Assembly (NCBI GenBank): GCA_945861085.1
Contig: OX244046.1
Span: forward strand, 3,100,001 to 3,164,000
Reading direction: 5' to 3'
DNA from: Clostridioides difficile_D
GTDB taxonomy: Bacteria; Bacillota; Clostridia; Peptostreptococcales; Peptostreptococcaceae
Length of the DNA stretch: 64,000 nucleotides
The notes under the pieces were generated by a model. It worked only from the letters and a program-made list of their open reading frames with translations. It was not told where the DNA came from and did no database searches. This document shows, one piece after another, positions 44,008-51,700 of the stretch. A program made the position numbers and the translations under genes. Every line of letters begins with the position of its first letter. Position 1 is the stretch's first letter.

Positions 44008-44547
44008 TTATCTTTCTACAATATCTTTATTTCCTCTTAAAAACTTTATAGTAAAAATTTCATCTACAAACAATGCTACTAACAATATAGTTACAATAAT
44101 TGGCCAGTAAGGCATTATAAGACTATATAAAGTATCAACTATATATACTTGAAAATATCTGACTCCAATAAAAGTCAATATAGTCCAATATATAGAAAAC
44201 TTTAGACATACTATACCTCTACTATTGTACTTATAATCTGAATAATCCCAATAGACCTTATTAAAATATACTTTCATAAGTATTCCTGTAATATACTCTA
44301 CTACAGTTGGTACTACTAAACATAATAAAAGCAATGCAAATATATTATTGGGGTCAATAAACCTTGAGACCTCTATTATAATCGACATTGCAATTGCATA
44401 CATTGGTTTAAATGGTCCATTTAAAAATCCATCTTCTTGAAAATGACCTTGTTTATAATAACTATATAAATTTTCAATTATCCAACCTATAAAACCATAT
44501 AAGAAAAAATTAAATAAAAAATATAATAGAGAACCTACATTATCCAT
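44008..44547 (-). CDS. Putative ABC-transporter type IV membrane protein (PF06541-like)
   Basis: About 179 residues with five to six membrane helices, and the family pattern GFIGWIIENLYSYYKQGHFQEDGFLNGPFKPMYAIA near the N-terminus. That segment, cited by its parts WIIENLYS, GFLNGPF and PMY, is typical of this uncharacterised membrane family. The start is ATG 44547 (MDNVGSLLYFLF), because CTAGGAGGAATATTC sits directly before it. The longer frame to 44592 has no ribosome site. The function is unknown. Confidence 0.75.
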   Translation of the reverse strand: MDNVGSLLYFLFNFFLYGFIGWIIENLYSYYKQGHFQEDGFLNGPFKPMYAIAMSIIIEVSRFIDPNNIFALLLLCLVVPTVVEYITGILMKVYFNKVYWDYSDYKYNSRGIVCLKFSIYWTILTFIGVRYFQVYIVDTLYSLIMPYWPIIVTILLVALFVDEIFTIKFLRGNKDIVER

Positions 44548-44647
44548 GAATATTCCTCCTAGTTGTTTATACTTATTTTTTCTCATATTCATGGATTTAT
44601 TCTAAATCAAAGAAATTATATTAAATTTATTTGATTAATATTTTATA

Positions 44648-45328
44648 TTATAGATTGTGACACTCTTTAGAGTTCAAACTTTTTAGGTATTCTCTAACCT
44701 CTAATAAATTCTCAAGTATTTTATGTGATTGTGATTTAATTTGCTCATCTGGTTCTTTTAAATCTGGTACATTTATACACCTTATGCCACCATTGTATGC
44801 AGCTTCAACTCCCATAGGCGAATCCTCTATAACAATACAATTTTTTGGATTAATATTTATCTTTTTAGCTGCTTTTAAGAATATCTCAGGATTTGGTTTA
44901 GAGTTTACAACATCATCTCCACAAACTATAGCATCAAAGTAATCTTTTAAATTTGCCTTAGCTAATCTCTTTACTGCTCTTTCTCTCTTTGTTGACGTTG
45001 CAACAGCCATTTTGTATCCATTTTCCTTTAAAAAAGAGATTAGTTCATTGACTCCTAATTTAATAGGAGCTCCCTCCCTATCCATAAATTCAATCATATT
45101 TTTAGTTTTTTCATCATATAAATCTATTATTGGTACAGAACTATCGTATATGTTTGTAAGACCTTCTATTATGCCCTTACGATTTCTTCCCATAACTGAT
45201 GTATAGATTTCCTTAGTCATAGTATATCCATACTTTTCAAACGTCTCTATCCAAAATTCAAGAGAAATCCTCTCTGAATCAAATAAAACTCCATCCATAT
45301 CAAAAATAATTCCTTCTACTTTTTGCAT
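44648..45328 (-). CDS. HAD hydrolase, beta-phosphoglucomutase-like
   Basis: A 226-residue HAD phosphatase. Motif I is IIFDMDGVLFDSE, followed by a helical cap, motif II VATSTKRERAVKRL, motif III Lys in VVNSKPNPEIFLKAAKK, and motif IV VIEDSPMGVEAA. The close match to YhcW/PgmB-type proteins suggests a sugar-phosphate phosphatase or mutase. The substrate is not predictable. It is 28 bases downstream of the CBS-domain gene on the same strand and may share its transcript. Confidence 0.9.
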   Translation of the reverse strand: MQKVEGIIFDMDGVLFDSERISLEFWIETFEKYGYTMTKEIYTSVMGRNRKGIIEGLTNIYDSSVPIIDLYDEKTKNMIEFMDREGAPIKLGVNELISFLKENGYKMAVATSTKRERAVKRLAKANLKDYFDAIVCGDDVVNSKPNPEIFLKAAKKININPKNCIVIEDSPMGVEAAYNGGIRCINVPDLKEPDEQIKSQSHKILENLLEVREYLKSLNSKECHNL

Positions 45329-45356
45329 ACAATTCCTCCAATATTTTTTGATATAA

Positions 45357-46646
45357 TTATATTACACTTTTTATGATTAATTTTACAACCCTCAATTTAT
45401 CCAATTCTAATATCGTGAAATTGTAATTTTCAAAAGTTACACTTTGATTTACTTTAATATTTGAACCCAGCATATAGGATATCCACCCACCTATACTGTC
45501 AAATCCATCATGCTCTATATCAAGCCCAAAGTACTTATTAATATAGTTAATCGATTCAGTACCATCAACTAAATAAGAACCTGCTCCTATTTTCTTAATA
45601 TGAGTCTCTTCTTTGTCAAATTCATCTTGAATTTCTCCAACTATCTCTTCTAGTATATCTTCTATTGTTACTACACCAGATGTACCACCATATTCATCTA
45701 CAACTATAGCAAGTTGAAGCTTTTCTTTCCTTATTCTCTCAAGAGCCTTATCTATAGTTAAATTTTCAGAGATATATATAATATCTCTCAATATCTCTTC
45801 TAGTTCAATTTTATTTTCATTTATCTTTTGATTATATAAATCCCTTATATGTACAAAACCTAGTATATCATCTTTATTTTTTCTGCATACTGGATATCTT
45901 GTAACACCTTCTTCTTTTAAAATAGCTAATACCTTTTCTTCAGAGTCGCTTTCATATATACATACCATATCAGTTCTAGGAACCATTATCTCTCTAATTT
46001 TCTTTTCCTCAAATTCAAAAATATTATCAACTAATCTTTGCTCTGATTCATCTATAAGCCCACTTTTATAACTTTCTTCCACTAATAACCTTATTTCATC
46101 ACCTGTATGGGCTTCATCAACCTCATCAGCTTGTGAGTATCCAAATGGTTTAAGAAATAAATCAGTACTCAGGTTGAAAAAATATATTACTGGATATGTT
46201 AACTTGTAAAATCCTATTAATAGAAAAGATGTACTCAACATTATTTTTTCTGTATTATAAAGTGCTAAAGCCTTAGGAACCAATTCACCTATTACAACCT
46301 CCATCATTGTTATAATTAAAAAAGAAATGGAAATTGATATAGTATATATAATACTTTCACTAAGATTAAATATACTTACTACTGGTAAAATCAACTCTTT
46401 AACTGTAGATTCTCCCATCCACCCTAATGCAAGAGAACAAAGTGTTATACCAAGTTGACATGCAGAAAGATAGGAATTTAAATTGTCTTTTATTATTTTA
46501 CATCTTTTTGCATTATTATTACCTTCAGCTATCATAGTATCTATCCTAGAACTACGAAGTTTTACCATGGCAAATTCACAAGCTACAAAAAAAGCATTTA
46601 TCAAAACAAGTATTACTATAAGTGTTACTTTTAATAACTCCCGCAT
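45357..46646 (-). CDS. CNNM/HlyC-type membrane protein with CBS pair
   Basis: A 429-residue protein. It has an N-terminal DUF21 membrane domain with four helices (VILVLINAFFVACEFAMVKLRSSRID), a CBS pair (about residues 205-325: IMVPRTDMVCIY, VVDEYGGTSGVVTIEDILEEIVGEI), and a C-terminal CorC_HlyC domain. Members are magnesium/cobalt efflux proteins of the CNNM family, once called hemolysins. The length and all domains are normal. The ribosome site is weak and the start ATG lies close to the 46647-47096 gap. Confidence 0.92.
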   Translation of the reverse strand: MRELLKVTLIVILVLINAFFVACEFAMVKLRSSRIDTMIAEGNNNAKRCKIIKDNLNSYLSACQLGITLCSLALGWMGESTVKELILPVVSIFNLSESIIYTISISISFLIITMMEVVIGELVPKALALYNTEKIMLSTSFLLIGFYKLTYPVIYFFNLSTDLFLKPFGYSQADEVDEAHTGDEIRLLVEESYKSGLIDESEQRLVDNIFEFEEKKIREIMVPRTDMVCIYESDSEEKVLAILKEEGVTRYPVCRKNKDDILGFVHIRDLYNQKINENKIELEEILRDIIYISENLTIDKALERIRKEKLQLAIVVDEYGGTSGVVTIEDILEEIVGEIQDEFDKEETHIKKIGAGSYLVDGTESINYINKYFGLDIEHDGFDSIGGWISYMLGSNIKVNQSVTFENYNFTILELDKLRVVKLIIKSVI

Positions 46647-46780
46647 AAAGTATTGGTTCTTATAATGTACGAAATCTATAAGAACTCAAAGTTCCCCCCT
46701 TATATTTATAAATTTAATTTATAATATATATTCTATCATATTTATTAATATATCTTACTTTATTACAAATAATTTTTATA

Positions 46781-46847
46781 AACTAAATAACCCCTTTTAA
46801 TATTTATGACTGGCTATTTGATAAATATTAAAAGGGGTTATTTAGTT
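46781..46847. repeat. Perfect 27-bp inverted repeat in the 46647-47096 gap
   Basis: Arms of 27 bases with no mismatch (starting AACTAAATAACCCCTTTTAA) surround a 13-base loop. There is no strong T run, so termination is only one possibility. It may act on the converging read-through of neither neighbour, since both genes here are minus-strand. The rest of this 450-base gap is AT-rich without frames, apart from the hairpin at 47001-47047. Confidence 0.7.
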
Positions 46848-47000
46848 ATCATTTTTTATTTCTAAAAAATCTTTTCTCAAATGATTTAGTTATCTATTTA
46901 TCCAATCTTTTACATAATTTAGTGATTAAAAATATTAATTTTTTCACTATAAAGTATAAATATTATCTGATTATTAAAATAAATATTGATACTATAAATA

Positions 47001-47047
47001 AAAACGAAGCATGATTTTTATTTAAATAAATCTCAAACTTCGTCTTT
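47001..47047 (-). terminator. Terminator of the D-aminoacylase operon
   Basis: ACGAAG and CTTCGT pair outside an AT-rich inner stem (ATTTATTTAAATAAA). On the minus strand a run of five T follows, about 50 bases after the deacylase stop. Confidence 0.7.
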
Positions 47048-47096
47048 ACTTACTTAGATATTTATTTGCTTTCTAAATCCTATTATTTTTAAAACC

Positions 47097-48698
47097 TTAT
47101 CTTTTTAATACTTCACCACATTTATTCTCAGTAATCTCTCCATTTTCTAACGCAATTTTTCCATTTACAATTACATATTCAACACCTTTAGCTAGTAATT
47201 GTGGCTTTGAAAAATCAATATCTTCTGACCTAGGATAACTATAGTTTTCCATATCAATAACAGCTATATCAGCTACAAATCCTTCTTTAAGAACACCTCT
47301 ATTTTTTATTTTAAACTGTCTAGCTGGTAATGAAGTTACTCTTCTTACAATCTCTTCTAGTCTGACACCTGACTTTCTGTACATATTAAAGAAAATTGGA
47401 AAAGCACCTCTTCTTTGTAGTTCAAACCATGACATATCCCCACCCACACTAAACAAACAATCTGAACCAACCATAACAAATGGATTATCAATTATTTTAT
47501 TATCGTGTAGTTTATCCGGAAAATCTGCTCTATACATTCCTCCTAAACAAAAGATAAGTTCTTCATCTCCATCTAAAAGTAAATCGAGTAATAACTTGTC
47601 CTCATCTATACCTTTTTGTATGCCTATTTCACGTATTGATTTCTTTTCCATATCAATATCATTAGTGTTTAGAAGTATTATACTTCCTCTATCTCCAAGT
47701 ATAAATGCTTCTTTTAATATAAGTGCTCTTCCCTCTTCATTTCTAAGAGCATCCATTACCCCATCTATACCTAATTCAAATAGACTAGATGATATTGCCA
47801 TAATAAATTGAATCACTCTTTTTTTCTTCATACAATGTCCAGAACTTCTTGGTACTGTATCCACCATTATATCAACACCATTATATCTAGCCTTTAATAT
47901 TTCATCAAATGCTTCTATTTCAACTGGACTTAAGTGAGATACTTGAACCCTAGCGCCACTTTTTTGCCCAACCTCTATAGCTTCTTTCACCGCATTATAT
48001 CTTCCTATGTAATCTCTAATATGAGATGTATATATACCATCATGTTCTTTTATCAGCTTTGCAATATCAACAAGTTCATCAATATCAGCATACTTACTTG
48101 GTATATATGCCAATCCAGTAGATATTCCAAAAGCACCACTTTTCATGCCATCATTTATTATATCTGTAATTTCATTTTTTTCCTCTTCTGTAGGAGGTCT
48201 ATCCTTAGACCCTCCCATAACACTCCATCTTATAGTACCATGCCCCAACAAAAATCCCATATTGATAGAAATACCACTTTTAGATATAAGGTCACAATAT
48301 TCTGTAAAATTATTCCAACATTTATTTTTATCTATAAGATATTTTTTTTCTTCTTCAAGTAATAGACCATTTTTATACATATATTCATATACATTTTCAG
48401 AAGAATATGGTGTTATAGAATGTCCACAATTACCATTTATAGTTGTTGTGACTCCTTGTTTTAAGAACTTTTCAAATTTGCCATCTAGTATTGCTACTAT
48501 CTCTTCATGAACATGAGGGTCAATAAATCCAGGTGTTATAACTTTTCTACAACAATCAATTTCTTTATTTGTATTACCATTTACCTTAGAATCTATTTTT
48601 GCTATTAAATTGTCTTTAATTGCTATATCTCCATAAAAACCAGTATTACCTGTGCCATCTACTATAAATCCATTTTTTAAGATTAAATCATATATCAA
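47097..48698 (-). CDS. N-acyl-D-amino-acid deacylase
   Basis: A 533-residue amidohydrolase of the D-aminoacylase type. Landmarks include GFIDPHVHEEI (metal His pair), GVTTTINGNCGHS with the metal-bridging Cys, GHGTIRWSVMG, TSHIRDY, VSHLSP, and the late MVGSDCLF. Composite-beta ends complete the fold. It frees D-amino acids from N-acyl derivatives. The start is TTG 48698 after AAGGAGGG. It closes a four-gene operon with a dipeptidase and two membrane proteins, so it probably acts on imported D-amino-acid conjugates, such as peptidoglycan-derived or racemised peptides. Confidence 0.9.
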   Translation of the reverse strand: MIYDLILKNGFIVDGTGNTGFYGDIAIKDNLIAKIDSKVNGNTNKEIDCCRKVITPGFIDPHVHEEIVAILDGKFEKFLKQGVTTTINGNCGHSITPYSSENVYEYMYKNGLLLEEEKKYLIDKNKCWNNFTEYCDLISKSGISINMGFLLGHGTIRWSVMGGSKDRPPTEEEKNEITDIINDGMKSGAFGISTGLAYIPSKYADIDELVDIAKLIKEHDGIYTSHIRDYIGRYNAVKEAIEVGQKSGARVQVSHLSPVEIEAFDEILKARYNGVDIMVDTVPRSSGHCMKKKRVIQFIMAISSSLFELGIDGVMDALRNEEGRALILKEAFILGDRGSIILLNTNDIDMEKKSIREIGIQKGIDEDKLLLDLLLDGDEELIFCLGGMYRADFPDKLHDNKIIDNPFVMVGSDCLFSVGGDMSWFELQRRGAFPIFFNMYRKSGVRLEEIVRRVTSLPARQFKIKNRGVLKEGFVADIAVIDMENYSYPRSEDIDFSKPQLLAKGVEYVIVNGKIALENGEITENKCGEVLKR

Positions 48699-48802
48699 AA
48701 TATTCCCTCCTTAAAACCCAATTTTTAAGTAGTCTTAATACAATTTTTTATACTTTAAAAACCAATTTTTATATTTTAAAACTCATTATTATTTCATCGT
48801 AA

Positions 48803-49480
48803 TTAGTCACTAAGCTTATCTTTATACATAGCTCTTGCAATTAATATAGTGCCAAATACACATATAAGAACTACTAAAGACTGAGGTATTATACCCTGCT
48901 TTGACAGTATAATAGTCAATACAGATATTACAATTGCTACTAGACCTAATTTTTTATCCTGCAAAAATACTTGTCCAAAAACTGACCCAAATAGAGCTGG
49001 TAAAATTAAATTTAATTTTTCTACTACTTCAGCTGGAATTTTAGATAATACACTTCCTCCTAAAATTACTCCTATAGTTAGTATACTTATATTCACTAAA
49101 ATAGATACAGCTATTCCTATTGTAGATATTATTGAACCTTCTTCTGTACCTGATTCAACTTCTGCTGCCTTTTGAGCTGCTATTGAACATGGTAGCCTCA
49201 TATTAGATATATTACCAGAAAGAAAACTCATATAAGTTCCTGGTATACCTAAGATTGGTGAATAAGAAACTGGTTCTATTATGTAGTTTGGAGCACTCAT
49301 ACTTACAATTGCCATTGTACTCGCTAATAATGCTGATATTGGAGGCATAATACCAAATCCAAAGCTCAAAATTATTCCAGGAACTAATGCTGCTATAATA
49401 CCCAAAGATAATGTCAATCTTCCATACCTTATCATAAAAGGTAAATATTCTTCATTGTATACAGATTTTACTTTGCTCAT
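48803..49480 (-). CDS. Membrane protein of unknown function, partner of the DUF5058 protein
   Basis: A 225-residue protein with about six to seven membrane helices and glycine-rich turns (LVPGIILSFGFGIMPPISALLAS, APNYIIEPVSYSPILGIPGTYMSFLSG). It starts 12 bases after the preceding membrane protein gene, with GGGGGTAG as ribosome site, so the two are likely subunits of one transporter. It is sandwiched between a dipeptidase and a D-aminoacylase, which suggests transport of peptides or acylated amino acids. No specific function can be asserted. Confidence 0.7.
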   Translation of the reverse strand: MSKVKSVYNEEYLPFMIRYGRLTLSLGIIAALVPGIILSFGFGIMPPISALLASTMAIVSMSAPNYIIEPVSYSPILGIPGTYMSFLSGNISNMRLPCSIAAQKAAEVESGTEEGSIISTIGIAVSILVNISILTIGVILGGSVLSKIPAEVVEKLNLILPALFGSVFGQVFLQDKKLGLVAIVISVLTIILSKQGIIPQSLVVLICVFGTILIARAMYKDKLSD

Positions 49481-49492
49481 AAAACTACCCCC

Positions 49493-50188
49493 TTATATTA
49501 CTGAGGCTATTATCATTCCACTAAACATTGATATTGTAAGCCCCCACTCTCTTAGCCATTTTATATTCTTCTTCTTTTCAAGCATACACAATATTACCAT
49601 TATAGCCATTCCACTTATACATGCAATTGTTCCATTATCAAAACGCAACACCCTATCAGCATTTAGATATGCAAATGAGCCTAACATTGCTCCTAGAGAT
49701 ATTATTGGTATAAATGATTTCTTGCCACTAGATATAACATTGGTTATCTTATCTAGTTTATGTCCAAATAGTAGTGTAAATATTATCCATCCTAAAGAAC
49801 CTAATATCATAGTCCAAACTGCATTTGTAAATGCAAGTTTTGTCATTTCAGGAGAGCCTAAAGTTATACCTAATGCATCTGTTCCAAATCCTGCTGACAT
49901 TGATTCAAAAATTACAGAACCTATAAACGATAATCTCATCCATGCTATAGGTCCACCCATAGTTACTATAAGCGATACCATTCCAGCAAATATAGTCATT
50001 GAAGGTCCGATAGCTGAAATAGCACTACTCTTAACAGCTGACTTTATTTGTTTATCCGTTATTCCCATTGTTTTACCAACTTTGCAAGATTTTATAGCAA
50101 ATATAAGGGACTGTACCACTACTATTGATACTGCTACTGTACTTGCTATCCACAAAAGCGGATGATTAGCCAATTTTAAATAATCCAT
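49493..50188 (-). CDS. DUF5058-type membrane protein
   Basis: A 231-residue protein with about six helices. It begins MDYLKLANHPLLWIASTVAV, then IFAIKSCKVGKTMGITDKQIKSAVKSSAISAIGPS, and PIAWMRLSFIGSVIFES, a pattern typical of the DUF5058 family. It is the second gene of a sigma-54-driven operon, after the dipeptidase, and is followed by a second membrane protein. It probably forms one transporter with that partner. The substrate is unknown but presumably contains a D-amino acid or dipeptide. Confidence 0.75.
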   Translation of the reverse strand: MDYLKLANHPLLWIASTVAVSIVVVQSLIFAIKSCKVGKTMGITDKQIKSAVKSSAISAIGPSMTIFAGMVSLIVTMGGPIAWMRLSFIGSVIFESMSAGFGTDALGITLGSPEMTKLAFTNAVWTMILGSLGWIIFTLLFGHKLDKITNVISSGKKSFIPIISLGAMLGSFAYLNADRVLRFDNGTIACISGMAIMVILCMLEKKKNIKWLREWGLTISMFSGMIIASVI

Positions 50189-50239
50189 TTATAAAACCTC
50201 CCTATAAATCCTCAAATTTTATTAATATTTCTAATATAT

Positions 50240-51439
50240 CTATTTCCAAACCTGCTTTAATACTCTAAGTATGTTTCCACCTAGTACCTTTTCTATTTCC
50301 TCATCACTATATCCATGTTTTACTAAATATCTAACAATATTTTTTGAAGTTTCGGTTGGATTCTCAAGACCTTTTACATATTCTACTTTAGGATGTTCTT
50401 TTGTACCTGTTATTTTTTTTATATCAAATTTAGCAGCTAGTACTGAGTGTAATTTTACATGGTCGCCATATACTGTATCTGGTCCAAAAGCTACATGGTC
50501 TATTCCTACTAAATTTTTAATATACTCAAAATGTTCCATAAATGACTCTATTGAATGTTCTTTGTTCTTCTCCGTTATTGTGGTATGAGGTGCTGCTTCT
50601 ACACCTATAACCCCTCCTTTTTTAGCACATGCTATTAACACTTCATCTGGAGTTAGTCTTTTTGTATTCCATAAACTTCTTGCGCCAACATGGCTTAATA
50701 TTATTGGGTCCTTACTATATTCTATAACATCAAGTGTAGTTTGCACTCCAACATGTGAACAATCAATTGCCATTCCAATCTTATTCATTCTTTCAACAGC
50801 TTTTTTCCCAAAATTTGTAAGACCCCCATCTTTTTCTTCTTTTAATCCTGAGCCTAATGCATTGGATTCGCTGTATGTGATACCCATTAATCTTATACCA
50901 AATCCATATAGTATATCTATTCTATCAAGTTCATTTTCTATTGGTGCTGCCCCTTCTAGCGTTGGTATCAATGCCACTTTCCCTTCACTTTTAGCCCTGT
51001 ATATATCTTCTACTTTTTCACACTTTATAACAAAATCTTGATGGGCTAAATCACACAATCTCATGCCTAAGTCTATTAATATATCATCCCATTTCCAGCC
51101 TGAATTTGATGTTATCGTACATACACCATCCATTAAATTATCAAATATAGCATCATAATATCCTCTTGATAATGCTTCATAAGCACATCTTTGTTTACCT
51201 TCTCTATTGTATTCAAATATATCTCTTTCTAGGTGTTCTGGAAATAAGACTGGATGTTCATGTAATGATATAAATATTTTTTCATCCGCTATACTTTTAA
51301 CCTTAGCTTCTTGAGCATCATCTAACTCAATAAGATACTCTTTTACTCTCTTATCTCCTTTACACATCTCAATGGATGAAATATCTTTTCCTTTTTCTAA
51401 ATAACTATAGGCTTCATATCCTTTATAAGCTGACTTCAT
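50240..51439 (-). CDS. Membrane (renal) dipeptidase, M19 family
   Basis: About 399 residues of the M19 amidohydrolase fold, with AIDCSHVG, ILSHVGARSLWNTKRL and FGPDTVYGDH as the later metal/catalytic regions. The first metal motif reads SLHEHP instead of the usual HxD, a notable variation. M19 enzymes cleave dipeptides including those with a C-terminal D-residue. The start is ATG 51439 (MKSAYKGY) after GGAGG; the longer frame to 51502 overlaps the sigma-54 promoter and is therefore wrong. It is the first gene of the operon containing the DUF5058 pair and the D-aminoacylase. Confidence 0.85.
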   Translation of the reverse strand: MKSAYKGYEAYSYLEKGKDISSIEMCKGDKRVKEYLIELDDAQEAKVKSIADEKIFISLHEHPVLFPEHLERDIFEYNREGKQRCAYEALSRGYYDAIFDNLMDGVCTITSNSGWKWDDILIDLGMRLCDLAHQDFVIKCEKVEDIYRAKSEGKVALIPTLEGAAPIENELDRIDILYGFGIRLMGITYSESNALGSGLKEEKDGGLTNFGKKAVERMNKIGMAIDCSHVGVQTTLDVIEYSKDPIILSHVGARSLWNTKRLTPDEVLIACAKKGGVIGVEAAPHTTITEKNKEHSIESFMEHFEYIKNLVGIDHVAFGPDTVYGDHVKLHSVLAAKFDIKKITGTKEHPKVEYVKGLENPTETSKNIVRYLVKHGYSDEEIEKVLGGNILRVLKQVWK

Positions 51440-51484
51440 AACAACAATCCTCCAAGTTCTACAATTTTTTATATTTTTCCTATG

Positions 51485-51502
51485 TAGCAATTGATATGCC
51501 AA
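51485..51502 (-). promoter_or_regulatory. Sigma-54 (-24/-12) promoter of the dipeptidase operon
   Basis: The minus strand reads TTGGCATATCAATTGCTA, with GG and GC ten bases apart. It lies about 45-63 bases before the dipeptidase start codon and just downstream of a sigma-54 activator gene. Two inverted repeats upstream (ATACAA...TTGTAT at 51504-51522 and the hairpin at 51543-51577) are candidate activator sites. Confidence 0.88.
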
Positions 51503-51542
51503 AATACAAATTTTAATTGTATAATAAACTTTTCAAAAAATA

Positions 51543-51577
51543 AAAACGGTAGTAAAATTGAGACTTACTACTGTTTT
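51543..51577 (-). terminator. Terminator of the sigma-54 activator gene (possible enhancer site)
   Basis: AAAACGGTAGTAA pairs with TTACTACTGTTTT with one G-T pair, followed by a T run on the minus strand. It lies about 125 bases after the activator stop and 40-75 bases upstream of the sigma-54 promoter. It could thus serve as terminator, activator site or both. Confidence 0.65.
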
Positions 51578-51700
51578 ATTAGAAATAATCTTTTTATATT
51601 ATTAATTTAACACTTTTGAATTGTCTTAATTTTAAAAATAATCTTATTTATTCCTGTCTATTATAGGTAGTTTTTTAGGGGATTTTTCCTTTTTAGTCCC

